From: JAKLQR01 sp963753165
GTDB taxonomy: Bacteria > Nitrospirota > Thermodesulfovibrionia > Thermodesulfovibrionales > SM23-35
Assembly: GCA_963753165.1 (NCBI GenBank)
Contig: CAVWBP010000018.1
Coordinates: 1 to 64,000 of the forward strand
DNA length: 64,000 nt
Reading direction: 5' to 3'
The position numbers were made by a program, and so were the translations under genes. Positions within the stretch are counted from its first letter, which is position 1; each line of letters opens with the position of its first letter. Below the pieces are notes generated by a model. The model was not told where the DNA came from. It searched no databases and saw only the letters and a list, made by a program, of their open reading frames with translations. Of this stretch, positions 18,024 through 26,100 are shown in pieces.

Positions 18024-18794
18024 ATGAATGCTTGGAAACAAAACATATTTTTTATCCTTGTAGAACCCCTGGAACCGGGGAATATCGGCGCATCCGCACG
18101 TTCGATAAAGAACATGGGCTTCAGAAACCTTTGCCTCGTGAAGCCTCCGCCTGAGATGTCTGAGGAGGGGAGATGGTTTGCCCGCAACGCCCATGATGTG
18201 CTTGACTCCGCAGAGGTCCATAAATCCGTTGAAGAGGCAATTAGGGACAAGGCTGTTGTCGTGGGAACGACCAGGAGAGAAGGAAAAAGACGCGGGGTGA
18301 TATTGCCTGTTGAACAGGGTACGGCAAGGATTCGTGATATAGCCGCACACAATAAAGTCGCTATCCTCTTCGGGAGGGAAGCGCAGGGGCTTCACAATGA
18401 TGAAGTGGATCAGTGCGGCTTTCTGATCAAAATCCAGAGCAGTACGATCCAGCCCTCGCTGAACCTTTCTCATGCGGTCCTGATTATCGCCTACGAGCTT
18501 TCAAAGCACGGTCAGAAGACAGGTGATACATCCGGGAAGGTCAGGAAGAAGAAATATGACAACTCTACCCTGATTGAAGACCTTCAGACACATGAAGAGA
18601 TCGCACCCATATACGAAAGGATATCCCAGGTGCTGGAACTGCTTGAATACATACCGAGGGGCGACAGGAATCTCATGAAAAATATCATTGTCACTCTGAA
18701 GCACTTCTTCGGCAGGGCCGGTATGACGGAAAAGGAACTGAACATGATTCAGGGTTTATGTACACAGATAGAGAAGAAAGTGGCGAAGAAATAA
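18024..18794 (+). CDS. trmJ: tRNA (cytidine/uridine-2'-O-)-methyltransferase TrmJ-type (SPOUT)
   Basis: 256 residues from ATG 18024, where the SpoU-type fold begins (FILVEPLEPGNIGASARSIKNM). The AdoMet-binding knot is shown by VAILFGREAQGL and IQPSLNLSHAV. A C-terminal helical extension (AGMTEKELNMIQGL) matches TrmJ, which methylates tRNA position 32. The 5' end before 18024 has no coding support. It ends at a perfect palindrome shared with the convergent cold-shock gene. Confidence 0.9.
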   Translation: MNAWKQNIFFILVEPLEPGNIGASARSIKNMGFRNLCLVKPPPEMSEEGRWFARNAHDVLDSAEVHKSVEEAIRDKAVVVGTTRREGKRRGVILPVEQGTARIRDIAAHNKVAILFGREAQGLHNDEVDQCGFLIKIQSSTIQPSLNLSHAVLIIAYELSKHGQKTGDTSGKVRKKKYDNSTLIEDLQTHEEIAPIYERISQVLELLEYIPRGDRNLMKNIIVTLKHFFGRAGMTEKELNMIQGLCTQIEKKVAKK

Positions 18795-18808
18795 GGGGGG
18801 TATTAGGA

Positions 18809-18838
18809 ATGCGGGTTCCGGAATTCCGGAACCCGCAT
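18809..18838. terminator. 30-bp perfect palindrome (bidirectional terminator-like)
   Basis: ATGCGGGTTCCGG followed by AATT and its inverse lies between the convergent ends of trmJ (+) and the cold-shock gene (-). It can form a strong stem of 13 bp with a 4-base loop. There is no long T-run, so termination is an inference. Confidence 0.6.
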
Positions 18839-18846
18839 GTTGATTG

Positions 18847-19047
18847 TTAAGCCTTTTGGACGTTTTCTGCTTTAGGTCCCTTTGGGCCGTCAACGACTTC
18901 AAAGCTGACTGCCTGACCTTCTGTCAGCGTCTTGAACCCACTTCCCTGGATAGCCGAATAGTGTACGAAAACATCTCCGCCATCTTCCTTGGTAATGAAT
19001 CCGAAGCCTTTGGACTCGTTGAACCATTTCACGGTTCCATTTACCAT
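18847..19047 (-). CDS. Cold-shock domain protein (CspA family)
   Basis: 66 residues starting MVNGTVKWFNESKGFGFI with RNP1 KGFGFI and RNP2 DVFVHYSAI. Start ATG 19047 is set by GGAGG eight bases upstream; the longer upstream frame is untranslated leader. Family members are RNA chaperones. The upstream region 19048-19382 contains no gene on the minus strand, so a long 5' UTR like those of cold-shock mRNAs is possible. Confidence 0.95.
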   Translation of the reverse strand: MVNGTVKWFNESKGFGFITKEDGGDVFVHYSAIQGSGFKTLTEGQAVSFEVVDGPKGPKAENVQKA

Positions 19048-19382
19048 GCTGCTACACCTCCTTGATGATTGTAATCGAAGATTACGGAACTTGCTATAAA
19101 TGCTGCAAAGTCCAAAGTCTTTGGAGCTACCTACAACAAAACTTCCGAAACTTCGGCGATAGTATTGCATAGGATTCTGAAAAAGGTCAAGGAAATTCAA
19201 CAGGTTGACAGAAAAGAGCGATTCTATTACTCTAAGTAATCTCTCCTTGAATTCCACACGCTCCGGAGAACGTGTTGCGGGAAAGTGAGAGGCTGGTTGA
19301 GAGTGTCATCTCCGTGGCAGCCAATGGGGTCTTTCTCCGGTGCAGACGCTGCCTCAGAGCACAACGACTGTGAGAAAAAATT
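19048..19382. other. Intergenic region before csp (-) and gmhA (+)
   Basis: 335 bases with no convincing ORF. It must contain the promoters of both divergent genes; possible leader of the csp mRNA lies at its left end. Near 19310-19365 GGCAGC and GCTGCC could pair around the gmhA leader. I tested it for SRP RNA motifs and found none. Confidence 0.3.
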
Positions 19383-19970
19383 ATGCGGGACAAGATAAAG
19401 AAAGCCTTTGAAGAAAGTATCCGGGTAAAAGAGAAGTTTCTGGACGGAAAGAATATCGACAGGATCATTGAGGTTGCAAAAGCGATTGCCGGCGCCTTTA
19501 ATGACGGGAAGAAAGTTATTCTCTTCGGCAACGGCGGCAGTTCCACCGACGCTTCGCATATTGCAGCAGAATTCATCAACCGATTCAAAAGAGAACGCCC
19601 CAGTCTTCCTGCAATCGCACTCAATACGGATATGGCTGTCATCACGTCCATCGCGAACGACTATGATTTTTCCGAGATTTTCGCGAAGCAACTCAAATCC
19701 CTCTCTGAAGAAGGCGATATCGTTCTTGCGCTCAGCACAAGCGGGAATTCCCCGAACATCCTCAAGGCAATGGACGTCGCGAAGAGAAAAAAGCTGACTA
19801 CAGTCGCGTTCACCGGGGCAAAAGGGGAAAAATTCGCTTCACGCGCCACCTATGCGTTCGTTGTCCCGTCGGACAGTACTCCCCGCATTCAGGAAACCCA
19901 CATTACGCTGGGACATGTTCTGTGCCAGTTGGTCGACGAGATCCTCTTTGAAGCGCCAAGGAAAAAATGA
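19383..19970 (+). CDS. gmhA: Sedoheptulose-7-phosphate isomerase
   Basis: 195 residues with a SIS-domain fold. The sugar-phosphate loop GNGGSSTDASHIAAEF (about 55-70) and STSGNSPNILKA (about 117-128) are diagnostic of GmhA, as are ETHITLGH residues near the C-terminus. It makes D-glycero-D-manno-heptose-7-phosphate for the LPS inner core, consistent with the LPS kinase at 11.3 kb. It is followed by ruvC after 36 bases. Confidence 0.93.
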   Translation: MRDKIKKAFEESIRVKEKFLDGKNIDRIIEVAKAIAGAFNDGKKVILFGNGGSSTDASHIAAEFINRFKRERPSLPAIALNTDMAVITSIANDYDFSEIFAKQLKSLSEEGDIVLALSTSGNSPNILKAMDVAKRKKLTTVAFTGAKGEKFASRATYAFVVPSDSTPRIQETHITLGHVLCQLVDEILFEAPRKK

Positions 19971-20006
19971 CCGGTATCGTCTTCTCACAGGCATCCCCTT
20001 CCTCCC

Positions 20007-20492
20007 ATGAGAATCCTTGGTATTGATCCTGGGCTGGCAAGCACCGGGTTCGGGGCAATTCAGTGCCAAAACGAGGCCCCTTCCCTTCTCACCTGCGGAT
20101 ATATTAAAACATCAAGCAGAGAGCATACCGCAAAAAGGGTTTCCCAGATTTATACCGACCTCGAACGGCTGCTCCGTTCAACACAGCCTGATCTCGTTGC
20201 AGTCGAAACTGCATTCTCCCTGGTCAGGTATCCAAGGGCGGGTATTCTCCTCGGCAGTGTTCTGGGTATTGTATATGTCTCTGTTTTTCACCATAATATC
20301 CCCATGGTGGAGATAACGCCAAGAGAGATCAAGAATGCGCTGGTGGGATATGGAGCTGCGAGCAAGCACCAGCTCAGGACACAGGTGAAGAAGTTGCTGA
20401 AAATAAATCATATCAAGTCCCTGCACGCATCCGACGCTCTCGCGGTAGCGCTCACCGCTTTTTACAGAAAATCTTTTAAGGAGAAGCCGTGA
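20007..20492 (+). CDS. ruvC: Holliday junction resolvase RuvC
   Basis: 161 residues. The RNase H-like acidic residues appear in ILGIDPGLASTG (Asp7), VAVETAF (Glu) and LHASDALAVAL (Asp). RuvC cleaves Holliday junctions with RuvAB. The stop overlaps the GTG start of ruvA by four bases. Confidence 0.97.
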   Translation: MRILGIDPGLASTGFGAIQCQNEAPSLLTCGYIKTSSREHTAKRVSQIYTDLERLLRSTQPDLVAVETAFSLVRYPRAGILLGSVLGIVYVSVFHHNIPMVEITPREIKNALVGYGAASKHQLRTQVKKLLKINHIKSLHASDALAVALTAFYRKSFKEKP

Positions 20493-21109
20493 TCTCCTAT
20501 TTTAAAGGTGCGCTGAAAACAAGCTATGCACACGATGACCGGGTTACCCTTGTCGTGAATGGGATCGGATACGATATCCTTCTGCCTGCCTATGTGATGC
20601 ATACGGTCAAGAGGACGCATTCCGACGGTGACGAGATAGAACTCTACGTCTCATACAACCAGACGGAAAGACAGCCGAAACCTGTCCTCGTCGGCTTTCA
20701 GTCATCCCTTGACAAAGAGTTCTTTGAACTTTTTATATCGGTAGAAGACATCGGCCCTTCCGCCGCAGTAAAGGCGCTTATCAAACCCATAAGAGAAATC
20801 GCCCGCTTTATCGAAGAGAAAGATACGAAGGCACTCAGGCAGCTGAAAGGCATCGGGGAGAGAAAAGCGGAAAAGATCATCGCTACGCTGAAGGGCAAGG
20901 TTGCAAAGTTCGCCCTGATGCAGGAGATCGACACAGCGCCGGCTGTCACGGAAGATTTCAGGAAAGAAGTCGAAGACGTTCTCGTCACTCAGCTCGGGCA
21001 TAAGCATCTGGAAGCACGGCAGATGATCGAGGAAGCCATCGGACGCAACCCCCGCATCAGTTCTGCTGAAGAGTTGTTCGAGGAAGTCTACAGGGCACAG
21101 AAGAAATGA
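20489..21109 (+). CDS. ruvA: Holliday junction DNA helicase subunit RuvA
   Basis: 206 residues starting at GTG 20489 (MISYFKGALK), overlapping ruvC. The OB-fold, tandem HhH motifs (LKGIGERKAEKIIATLKGK) and a C-terminal RuvB-binding UBA-like domain are in order. It binds the junction and loads RuvB. The stop overlaps the ruvB start. Confidence 0.97.
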   Translation: MISYFKGALKTSYAHDDRVTLVVNGIGYDILLPAYVMHTVKRTHSDGDEIELYVSYNQTERQPKPVLVGFQSSLDKEFFELFISVEDIGPSAAVKALIKPIREIARFIEEKDTKALRQLKGIGERKAEKIIATLKGKVAKFALMQEIDTAPAVTEDFRKEVEDVLVTQLGHKHLEARQMIEEAIGRNPRISSAEELFEEVYRAQKK

Positions 21110-22167
21110 TACACGAAGAATCCGGAAAGACAGAAGATTTCCTGATGGAACAAGGTCCTGCCGAAGAAGCAATTGTCGTGAATCTCAGGCCCAAAAGCCT
21201 CGCTGAGTACATCGGCCAGGAAAAAATTGCGGAGACATTAAAGATAGCGATCGAGGCTGCGTTAAAGAGACAGGAATCCCTGGACCACATCCTCTTCAAC
21301 GGTCCGCCCGGTCTCGGCAAAACAACGCTGGCCCATATCATGGCCATTGAGATGGGCACACGGATCATAACCTCGTCCGGTCCGGCTCTTGAAAAAGGCG
21401 GAGACCTCATGGGCATACTGACCCATCTCGAAAAAGGCGATATCCTCTTTATCGACGAAATTCACCGGCTCCCGAAAATAGTCGAAGAATTTCTTTATCC
21501 GGCCATGGAGGATTTTGCCGTAGACTTCGTGTTTGACAAGGGTGTTCACGCGCGGACACACCGCTACCGGCTTGAACCGTTCACCCTGATCGGCGCAACA
21601 ACCCGCGCAGGGCTTCTCTCCTCTCCGCTGAGAGAGCGCTTCGGCATTACGAGAGACCTTGATTTCTATCAGGAAAAAGAGCTGGTTCTTATCGTAAAAC
21701 GTTCTGCCGCTCTTCTCGATGTGCCGATAGACGATGAGGGCACCTTCGAAATCGCCCGCCGCGCACGGGGCACGCCTCGGGTCGCAAACAGACTGCTCAA
21801 GCGGATCCGGGACTTTGCACAGGTCAGGGCCGACGGAAAAATAACGAGGGCCATTGCAATCGATGCGCTTGCGCTTGAAGGAATCGACGAACACGGTCTG
21901 GGAGAGACAGACAGGAAGCTCCTGAAAACCATTATTCTGAATTATAAAGGCGGTCCCGTGGGCATTGAGGCAATCGCCTCGACACTCCAGATAGAGACCG
22001 ACGTCCTGCTGGATGTCATTGAACCCTACCTCCTGAAATCGGGATTTGTGATCAGGACCTCACAGGGCAGAAAGGCAACCGACATGGCGTATACCCACCT
22101 GAATATCGCACAGCATAAGGGACCGAACCTGTTCGACAGCGCCAAAACAAAACGCCGTTCGCAGTAA
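21106..22167 (+). CDS. ruvB: Holliday junction branch-migration helicase RuvB
   Basis: 353 residues with Walker A GPPGLGKTTLAH, Walker B LFIDEIHRL, sensor 1 GATTRAG and the C-terminal winged helix (QIETDVLLDVIEPYLLKSGF). It is the third gene of the overlapping ruvCAB operon and drives branch migration. Confidence 0.98.
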   Translation: MIHEESGKTEDFLMEQGPAEEAIVVNLRPKSLAEYIGQEKIAETLKIAIEAALKRQESLDHILFNGPPGLGKTTLAHIMAIEMGTRIITSSGPALEKGGDLMGILTHLEKGDILFIDEIHRLPKIVEEFLYPAMEDFAVDFVFDKGVHARTHRYRLEPFTLIGATTRAGLLSSPLRERFGITRDLDFYQEKELVLIVKRSAALLDVPIDDEGTFEIARRARGTPRVANRLLKRIRDFAQVRADGKITRAIAIDALALEGIDEHGLGETDRKLLKTIILNYKGGPVGIEAIASTLQIETDVLLDVIEPYLLKSGFVIRTSQGRKATDMAYTHLNIAQHKGPNLFDSAKTKRRSQ

Positions 22168-22188
22168 TACACCTTTTACAGACAGTTT

Positions 22189-22407
22189 TCAACCGGAACC
22201 AGAGTGCTCTTGCTCTCCATTCTCCTCGTCCCCATCCTCTTCCTGTAGCCCTTTACGGACATCCTCCCCGAATACCGCTCTGTATCTGCGGTATTCATTT
22301 CTCCTCTCTTCCATTCTTTCTTTGTCATGAGAAATTGCATAGTTTGCGAGAACGCCGACAATGAGTATCGATACAAGAATGAGGATTATAAAAAAGATGC
22401 TGTACAT
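22189..22407 (-). CDS. Small membrane-anchored acidic/basic protein, unknown
   Basis: 72 residues: an N-terminal transmembrane helix (IFFIILILVSILIVGVLANYA) then a highly charged tail ending in an acidic stretch. This composition and the orientation opposite to ruvB separate it from shadow frames. No recognised function. It lies at the left border of the accessory insert between ruvB and queH. Confidence 0.5.
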   Translation of the reverse strand: MYSIFFIILILVSILIVGVLANYAISHDKERMEERRNEYRRYRAVFGEDVRKGLQEEDGDEENGEQEHSGSG

Positions 22408-22555
22408 TTTTCGGACTTACAACCTTTCGGTATACTTTTCTTCATATGCCTTTCTTGTCAAATAGTTCGCATGAGCCGATCGGGAAATGCCATTGCAGAA
22501 TCAAACCACGTTTAAACCGTGTCGGTTGGATGCGGTTGATATCTGCTTGCGATAA

Positions 22556-22912
22556 TCAGTATTCTAACCCCAGCTTTGAAGAAACCCCTTTGAGGTTCTT
22601 ATCGAGTGTCCAAATTGGAACATTAGACAACATTGCCGAAACAATCAAATGCATATCAATGTACCCTAACCCTTTTCCCATAAGTGAATAATTCTCTATG
22701 CAATGCATCACTTCTTTATGTTCTGCATGATTCGCCAGAGGGAGCGCCTGCAAGAGAGAGAGAATTTCAGATCTGTTCGAAAGATTGCCGCAGGCAAGTT
22801 CACCGATGATGAATAGATGACAAGCAACGTGACCGTCATTCAACAGGTTTTCAAGTCCGATGTCGCCGGATCGGAAATGTGCGATCCACACCGAAGTGTC
22901 GACAAGAACCAT
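22556..22912 (-). CDS. vapC: VapC-type PIN-domain toxin
   Basis: 118 residues of the PIN fold with the four acidic residues Asp5 (LVDTSVWI), Glu38 (IIGELACG), Asp86 (GYIDMHLI) and Asp104 (WTLDKNL). VapC toxins are endoribonucleases, often cutting tRNA or rRNA. It begins one base after the stop of the antitoxin gene, a normal TA arrangement. Located in the insert between ruvB and queH. Confidence 0.92.
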   Translation of the reverse strand: MVLVDTSVWIAHFRSGDIGLENLLNDGHVACHLFIIGELACGNLSNRSEILSLLQALPLANHAEHKEVMHCIENYSLMGKGLGYIDMHLIVSAMLSNVPIWTLDKNLKGVSSKLGLEY

Positions 22913-22913
22913 T

Positions 22914-23111
22914 CTACATGCTTTCCGGTCTTCTGCGAGGGATTGAGCCTAATTTCTTTTCTGTCCCGCCAAGCTTTCCGAGTCTCTTGCTGCTTTCTTT
23001 CGCTATGAGCGCTTCGAGCCCGAGCCTGACAAGGGACGTTTTTTCCTTAATACCGGTCAACTTTGCTGCTTTGTCAAGCAATTTGTCTTCTATGTTGAGT
23101 GTAGTCCTCAT
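22914..23111 (-). CDS. vapB: VapB-type antitoxin
   Basis: 65 residues starting MRTTLNIEDKLLDKAAKLTG at ATG 23111, preceded by GGGGGA. It is a ribbon-helix-helix-type DNA-binding N-terminus of the DUF2191/VapB type with a basic toxin-binding tail. It precedes vapC, as usual, and should repress its own promoter. Confidence 0.88.
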   Translation of the reverse strand: MRTTLNIEDKLLDKAAKLTGIKEKTSLVRLGLEALIAKESSKRLGKLGGTEKKLGSIPRRRPESM

Positions 23112-23123
23112 CAATTCCCCCAT

Positions 23124-23637
23124 GCGTCAATATATTCTATATGTATAAGTATGTATTAATCGTATGCATTTATCAAGTGTCGTTGAGTTGTTTTGGCAGA
23201 TAACGAAATGGCTGACCAGTGGCGGCAACTAGGTTTGCGAATCATGCCCCGCTTATTCGCCATCTGGTCGAGCCTGTTGTTGTGTGGTCTTACCCATTTA
23301 TTAGAAGTTGAGCATGATTTCGCAAATACTGAGATGTAGCTGCTTAAATACTTTGTGTGAAGAACTAACATCCTTATCACCCGTTACTTCTTCATAGCCT
23401 TCTGGTATCTTTGAAAGATTCCTCGTCACTCCCAAGTCAAGGGCTCGGAGCTCGCAACCCGGACTAAGGGACCGGCTTCTGAGCGATTCTATCGCGGAAT
23501 AGTTTTGCCGGTATTTTCACGAAGCTTGTGGATCGGGCCTCCAGTTCAGACTGTTCTGAAAGATACATGTTCACCAAGCTTGCCATGATTAGTCAACATC
23601 CAAAGAAGCGAACGCTGGCCTCTGTATAGAGGAATCG
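23124..23637. other. Intergenic accessory region without a supported gene
   Basis: 514 bases between vapB and a small gene. Open frames here lack an RBS and any family signal. The A+T-rich start (23124-23160) should hold the vapBC promoter. The remainder looks like degenerate mobile DNA, but I could not identify a transposase or attC site. Confidence 0.3.
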
Positions 23638-23835
23638 TCAGTATACAAGTTGTTGCTCTAGACGTGTCGCTATCAGTAATATTTTTGATTGCCGTTCAAT
23701 GTATGAACCTAAAGAGTGGATGCGTATGTTGTACGCGTCAGGAGAAAGCAAAACGACTGACGATTTCAGAGTGATCTCATCTGTTGTGATCATTCTAGCG
23801 GTTTGACGAATGCTTATTTTCACGTCGCTTTCCAT
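23638..23835 (-). CDS. Small protein of unknown function with strong RBS
   Basis: 65 residues starting MESDVKISIRQTARMITTDE at ATG 23835. The Shine-Dalgarno GGAGGT lies six bases upstream, the best in this region. No family recognised. Its promoter side (23836-24004) holds the inverted repeats described separately, so it may be regulated by the same factor as the divergent integrase fragment. Confidence 0.5.
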   Translation of the reverse strand: MESDVKISIRQTARMITTDEITLKSSVVLLSPDAYNIRIHSLGSYIERQSKILLIATRLEQQLVY

Positions 23836-23891
23836 GATGTTACCTCCATAGTCGAATATAACAAGTTGTTAAGCTCTGCTAAAGCAAGAAT

Positions 23892-23921
23892 TTGACATTT
23901 TTTCGAGGATATGACTATATT
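23892..23921 (+). promoter_or_regulatory. Strong sigma-70-like promoter
   Basis: TTGACA (23892-23897) and TATATT (23916-23921) with an 18-base spacer point right, toward the integrase fragment at 24005. The predicted start falls inside the inverted repeat that follows. Confidence 0.65.
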
Positions 23922-23924
23922 TGC

Positions 23925-23973
23925 TAACTCGTTATCTATGCAAAATGCGGTGATAACGAGTTAACTTGTTATC
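23925..23973. repeat. Inverted/direct repeat array TAACTYGTTATC (operator-like)
   Basis: TAACTCGTTATC (23925-23936) is exactly inverted as GATAACGAGTTA (23952-23963). A related direct copy TAACTTGTTATC follows at 23962-23973. A fourth, imperfect copy lies near 23856-23868 before the small gene on the other strand. The array sits on the predicted transcription start. It is either an operator or a recombinase site. Confidence 0.6.
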
Positions 23974-24004
23974 AGCATAATGAAAGACATACCCGTCTGA
24001 CATA

Positions 24005-24253
24005 TTGACACGATACAGCGACATACTGAAGAAACGCTCGGTCCCTGCCGGCTCTCGTCCACACTATCTCAAAAAAGTGGCTGCAGTCTACTACCTGGAT
24101 TACTGCTCAAAGTACCATCTTCCCGATACCTCGTCAAAAAGCCTCCAACAGTTCCTTCAGAAGTTGCTGGAGATAAAGCAGCCCAAGGAACAGCGAGGAC
24201 AGGCAGGCTACGCAGTAACATCTTGCTATTGTCATAATACTTCCGGTTTTTAA
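24005..24253 (+). pseudogene. Truncated integron-type tyrosine integrase (N-terminal fragment)
   Basis: 82 residues. SVPAGSRPHYLKKVAAVYYL followed by DYCSKYHLPDTSSKSLQQFL resembles the N-terminal SAM-like domain of integron-family integrases from deltaproteobacteria and Nitrospirota. The similarity ends at about residue 70 (EQRGQAGYAVT), and no catalytic domain follows before queH. The start is TTG 24005 with a weak RBS. A strong promoter and operator-like repeats lie directly upstream. A remnant of a mobile integron platform is the simplest reading. Confidence 0.65.
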
Positions 24254-24290
24254 ACCGAAACATATACCTATTGGTTTATAATATGAAGAG

Positions 24291-24839
24291 ATGAAGCTTT
24301 TAATGCATATCTGCTGTGCAAACTGCAGTTTGTACCCTATTCAGTCGCTCACTTCCAAAGGCATAGACATAAAGGGCCTCTGGCTGAATCCGAATATCCA
24401 CCCTTACACTGAATACAGGCTGCGGTTTGATGCCCTGCAGAAGCTTGAGGACATGTGGAACCTCGACATTGAATATATCGACAATTACGGTCTGAAAGAG
24501 TTCCTCAGAACAGTGGTAAACCACGAGGAGGACCGCTGTGCATTCTGCTACACGATGCGGCTCGAAGAAACCGCAAGGACTGCGAAAAAGATGGGGCTTG
24601 ACGGTTTCACAACCTCTCTCCTTGTAAGTCCTTACCAGAAATTTGATATGATACTTAAGGTTGGCACAGATATGGGAAAAAGATACTCAATACCGTTTTT
24701 TATCGAAGATTTCAGGCCGGGATGGAAGGAAGGCATGCGGCTTTCAAAGGAATTCGGCCTGTACCGGCAGAAGTACTGCGGGTGCGTCTACTCCGAAATG
24801 GAGAGGTATATGAGAAAAGGAGTCACTCAGTCTCAATGA
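24291..24839 (+). CDS. queH: Epoxyqueuosine reductase QueH
   Basis: 182 residues. The family's cysteine motifs are present: ICCANC near the N-terminus (Cys8, Cys9, Cys12), DRCAFCY in the middle and YCGCVYSE near the C-terminus. QueH reduces epoxyqueuosine to queuosine in tRNA, the last step of Q synthesis. queA of the preceding step lies 1.2 kb downstream, supporting the assignment. Confidence 0.93.
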   Translation: MKLLMHICCANCSLYPIQSLTSKGIDIKGLWLNPNIHPYTEYRLRFDALQKLEDMWNLDIEYIDNYGLKEFLRTVVNHEEDRCAFCYTMRLEETARTAKKMGLDGFTTSLLVSPYQKFDMILKVGTDMGKRYSIPFFIEDFRPGWKEGMRLSKEFGLYRQKYCGCVYSEMERYMRKGVTQSQ

Positions 24840-24875
24840 ACTCAATAAACCAAAGGAACCCGGTAACCAGTTTTT

Positions 24876-25103
24876 ATGCCTGACAGCATGCATTCAATAG
24901 GAAAGATGCTTATTCTTATCGGCATCGTCGTGGTCGCCATGGGCGGCCTGCTGATGCTCATGGGAAAATTTTCGTGGTTCGGGAAGCTCCCCGGAGATAT
25001 CGTACTACAGAGGAAAAACTTTACGTTCTACTTCCCTTTAGCCACCAGCATTCTCTTAAGCGTCATTCTGAGTTTCTTATTCTGGATTTTTGGGAAACGA
25101 TAG
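24876..25103 (+). CDS. DUF2905 small membrane protein
   Basis: 75 residues with two hydrophobic helices separated by the conserved G(R/K)LPGDI segment (FSWFGKLPGDIVLQRKNFTF), the DUF2905 signature. Function not known. In many genomes it lies between ruvB and spoIID/queA, which is why the 22.4-24.3 kb segment looks like an insertion. Confidence 0.88.
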   Translation: MPDSMHSIGKMLILIGIVVVAMGGLLMLMGKFSWFGKLPGDIVLQRKNFTFYFPLATSILLSVILSFLFWIFGKR

Positions 25104-25107
25104 CGGA

Positions 25108-26100
25108 ATGATGAAAATTTTCTCCGTGTTCATGTCACTCCTTCTCTGCATCCTCATCTCTCCCTGGAATACTCAGGCTGCCGACACTATAAAAGTCCTT
25201 ATCCTGAATGATGCATATTCCAAGATACCCGCCAAAAATGAAAAGATCGCGAGGCTCGGCAGCGCGCATGGAGACCTGCTCCTGTCGGGAACGCACTATA
25301 CCGGCAATATAGAAGTCTGGAGGGGTAACAACGGGATCTATCTTATCAATGAACTGCCCCTGGAGGAATATATCAAGGACGTCGTTGCAGTTGAGGTAAA
25401 ACCCGAATGGGATATGGAGGCGCTGAAAACGCAGGCAGTGGTATCAAGGACATACGCCCTCTACCACAGGAAAATGAACGGCGGGTCCTCTTATCATATT
25501 GCGTCATCCGTACTGAACCAGGTATACAAAGGGAAGAGACCCGACTTGAGAGTATCATATGCGGTAGAAAACACCAACGGTGAGGTACTGACCTATAACG
25601 GCAGACCGATCGAAGCCTTTTACCATTCAACCTGCGGAGGAAAGACCGAGGATGCGGAAGAGGTATTCGGGAAGAGCTATCCGTTTCTGAAACCGGTGGA
25701 ATCACCCTGCACCCTTTCGCCCTATTCGACCTGGGAGAGGGAGATTCCTGCGAAGGAAATCGCACAGGCATTGAATATGTCCGGGATTCACGACATCTCG
25801 ATAAAATCCTTCACCTCTACGAAGCGGGTAAAACAGCTCGACATCACCCATCATTCCGGGGTGTCGTGCGTAAGCGCCACCGAATTCAGAAAAGCGCTCG
25901 GATGGACCAGGCTGCCGAGCACGAACTTCACGGTTCGAAAACAGCATGACACATTCATCTTCGAAGGGAAAGGGTATGGTCATGGCGTAGGCCTCTGCCA
26001 GTGGTGTGCGCTTGAGATGGCTGCTGAAGGAAAGGATTATAAAGAAATCCTCTCTTTTTTCTATCCCGGCACGACCTTGGAGCGTTATGAAAGTTACTGA
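25108..26100 (+). CDS. SpoIID/LytB-domain protein (exported peptidoglycan-acting)
   Basis: 330 residues from ATG 25108 with a signal peptide (MSLLLCILISPWNTQA). The domain carries LPLEEYIKDVVAVE, ALKTQAVVSRTYAL, FYHSTCGG and a C-terminal GKGYGHGVGLCQWCA, all SpoIID hallmarks. Homologues are lytic transglycosylases acting on denuded glycan. It overlaps queA by 14 bases. A non-sporulating host is likely, so a cell-wall role is inferred. Confidence 0.9.
   Translation: MMKIFSVFMSLLLCILISPWNTQAADTIKVLILNDAYSKIPAKNEKIARLGSAHGDLLLSGTHYTGNIEVWRGNNGIYLINELPLEEYIKDVVAVEVKPEWDMEALKTQAVVSRTYALYHRKMNGGSSYHIASSVLNQVYKGKRPDLRVSYAVENTNGEVLTYNGRPIEAFYHSTCGGKTEDAEEVFGKSYPFLKPVESPCTLSPYSTWEREIPAKEIAQALNMSGIHDISIKSFTSTKRVKQLDITHHSGVSCVSATEFRKALGWTRLPSTNFTVRKQHDTFIFEGKGYGHGVGLCQWCALEMAAEGKDYKEILSFFYPGTTLERYESY

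Noticed and set aside
19250..19380. Possible SRP RNA or other structured RNA before gmhA
   Set aside because: The conserved SRP core sequence is absent and folding alternatives are weak.
21262..21894. 210-codon minus-strand frame opposite ruvB
   Set aside because: It mirrors the RuvB AAA+ core and is a shadow.
23925..23973. attC recombination site
   Set aside because: The R' and R'' consensus (GTTRRRY and RYYYAAC) fails at one base on each side, and the repeat is a perfect short dyad without the usual bulges.
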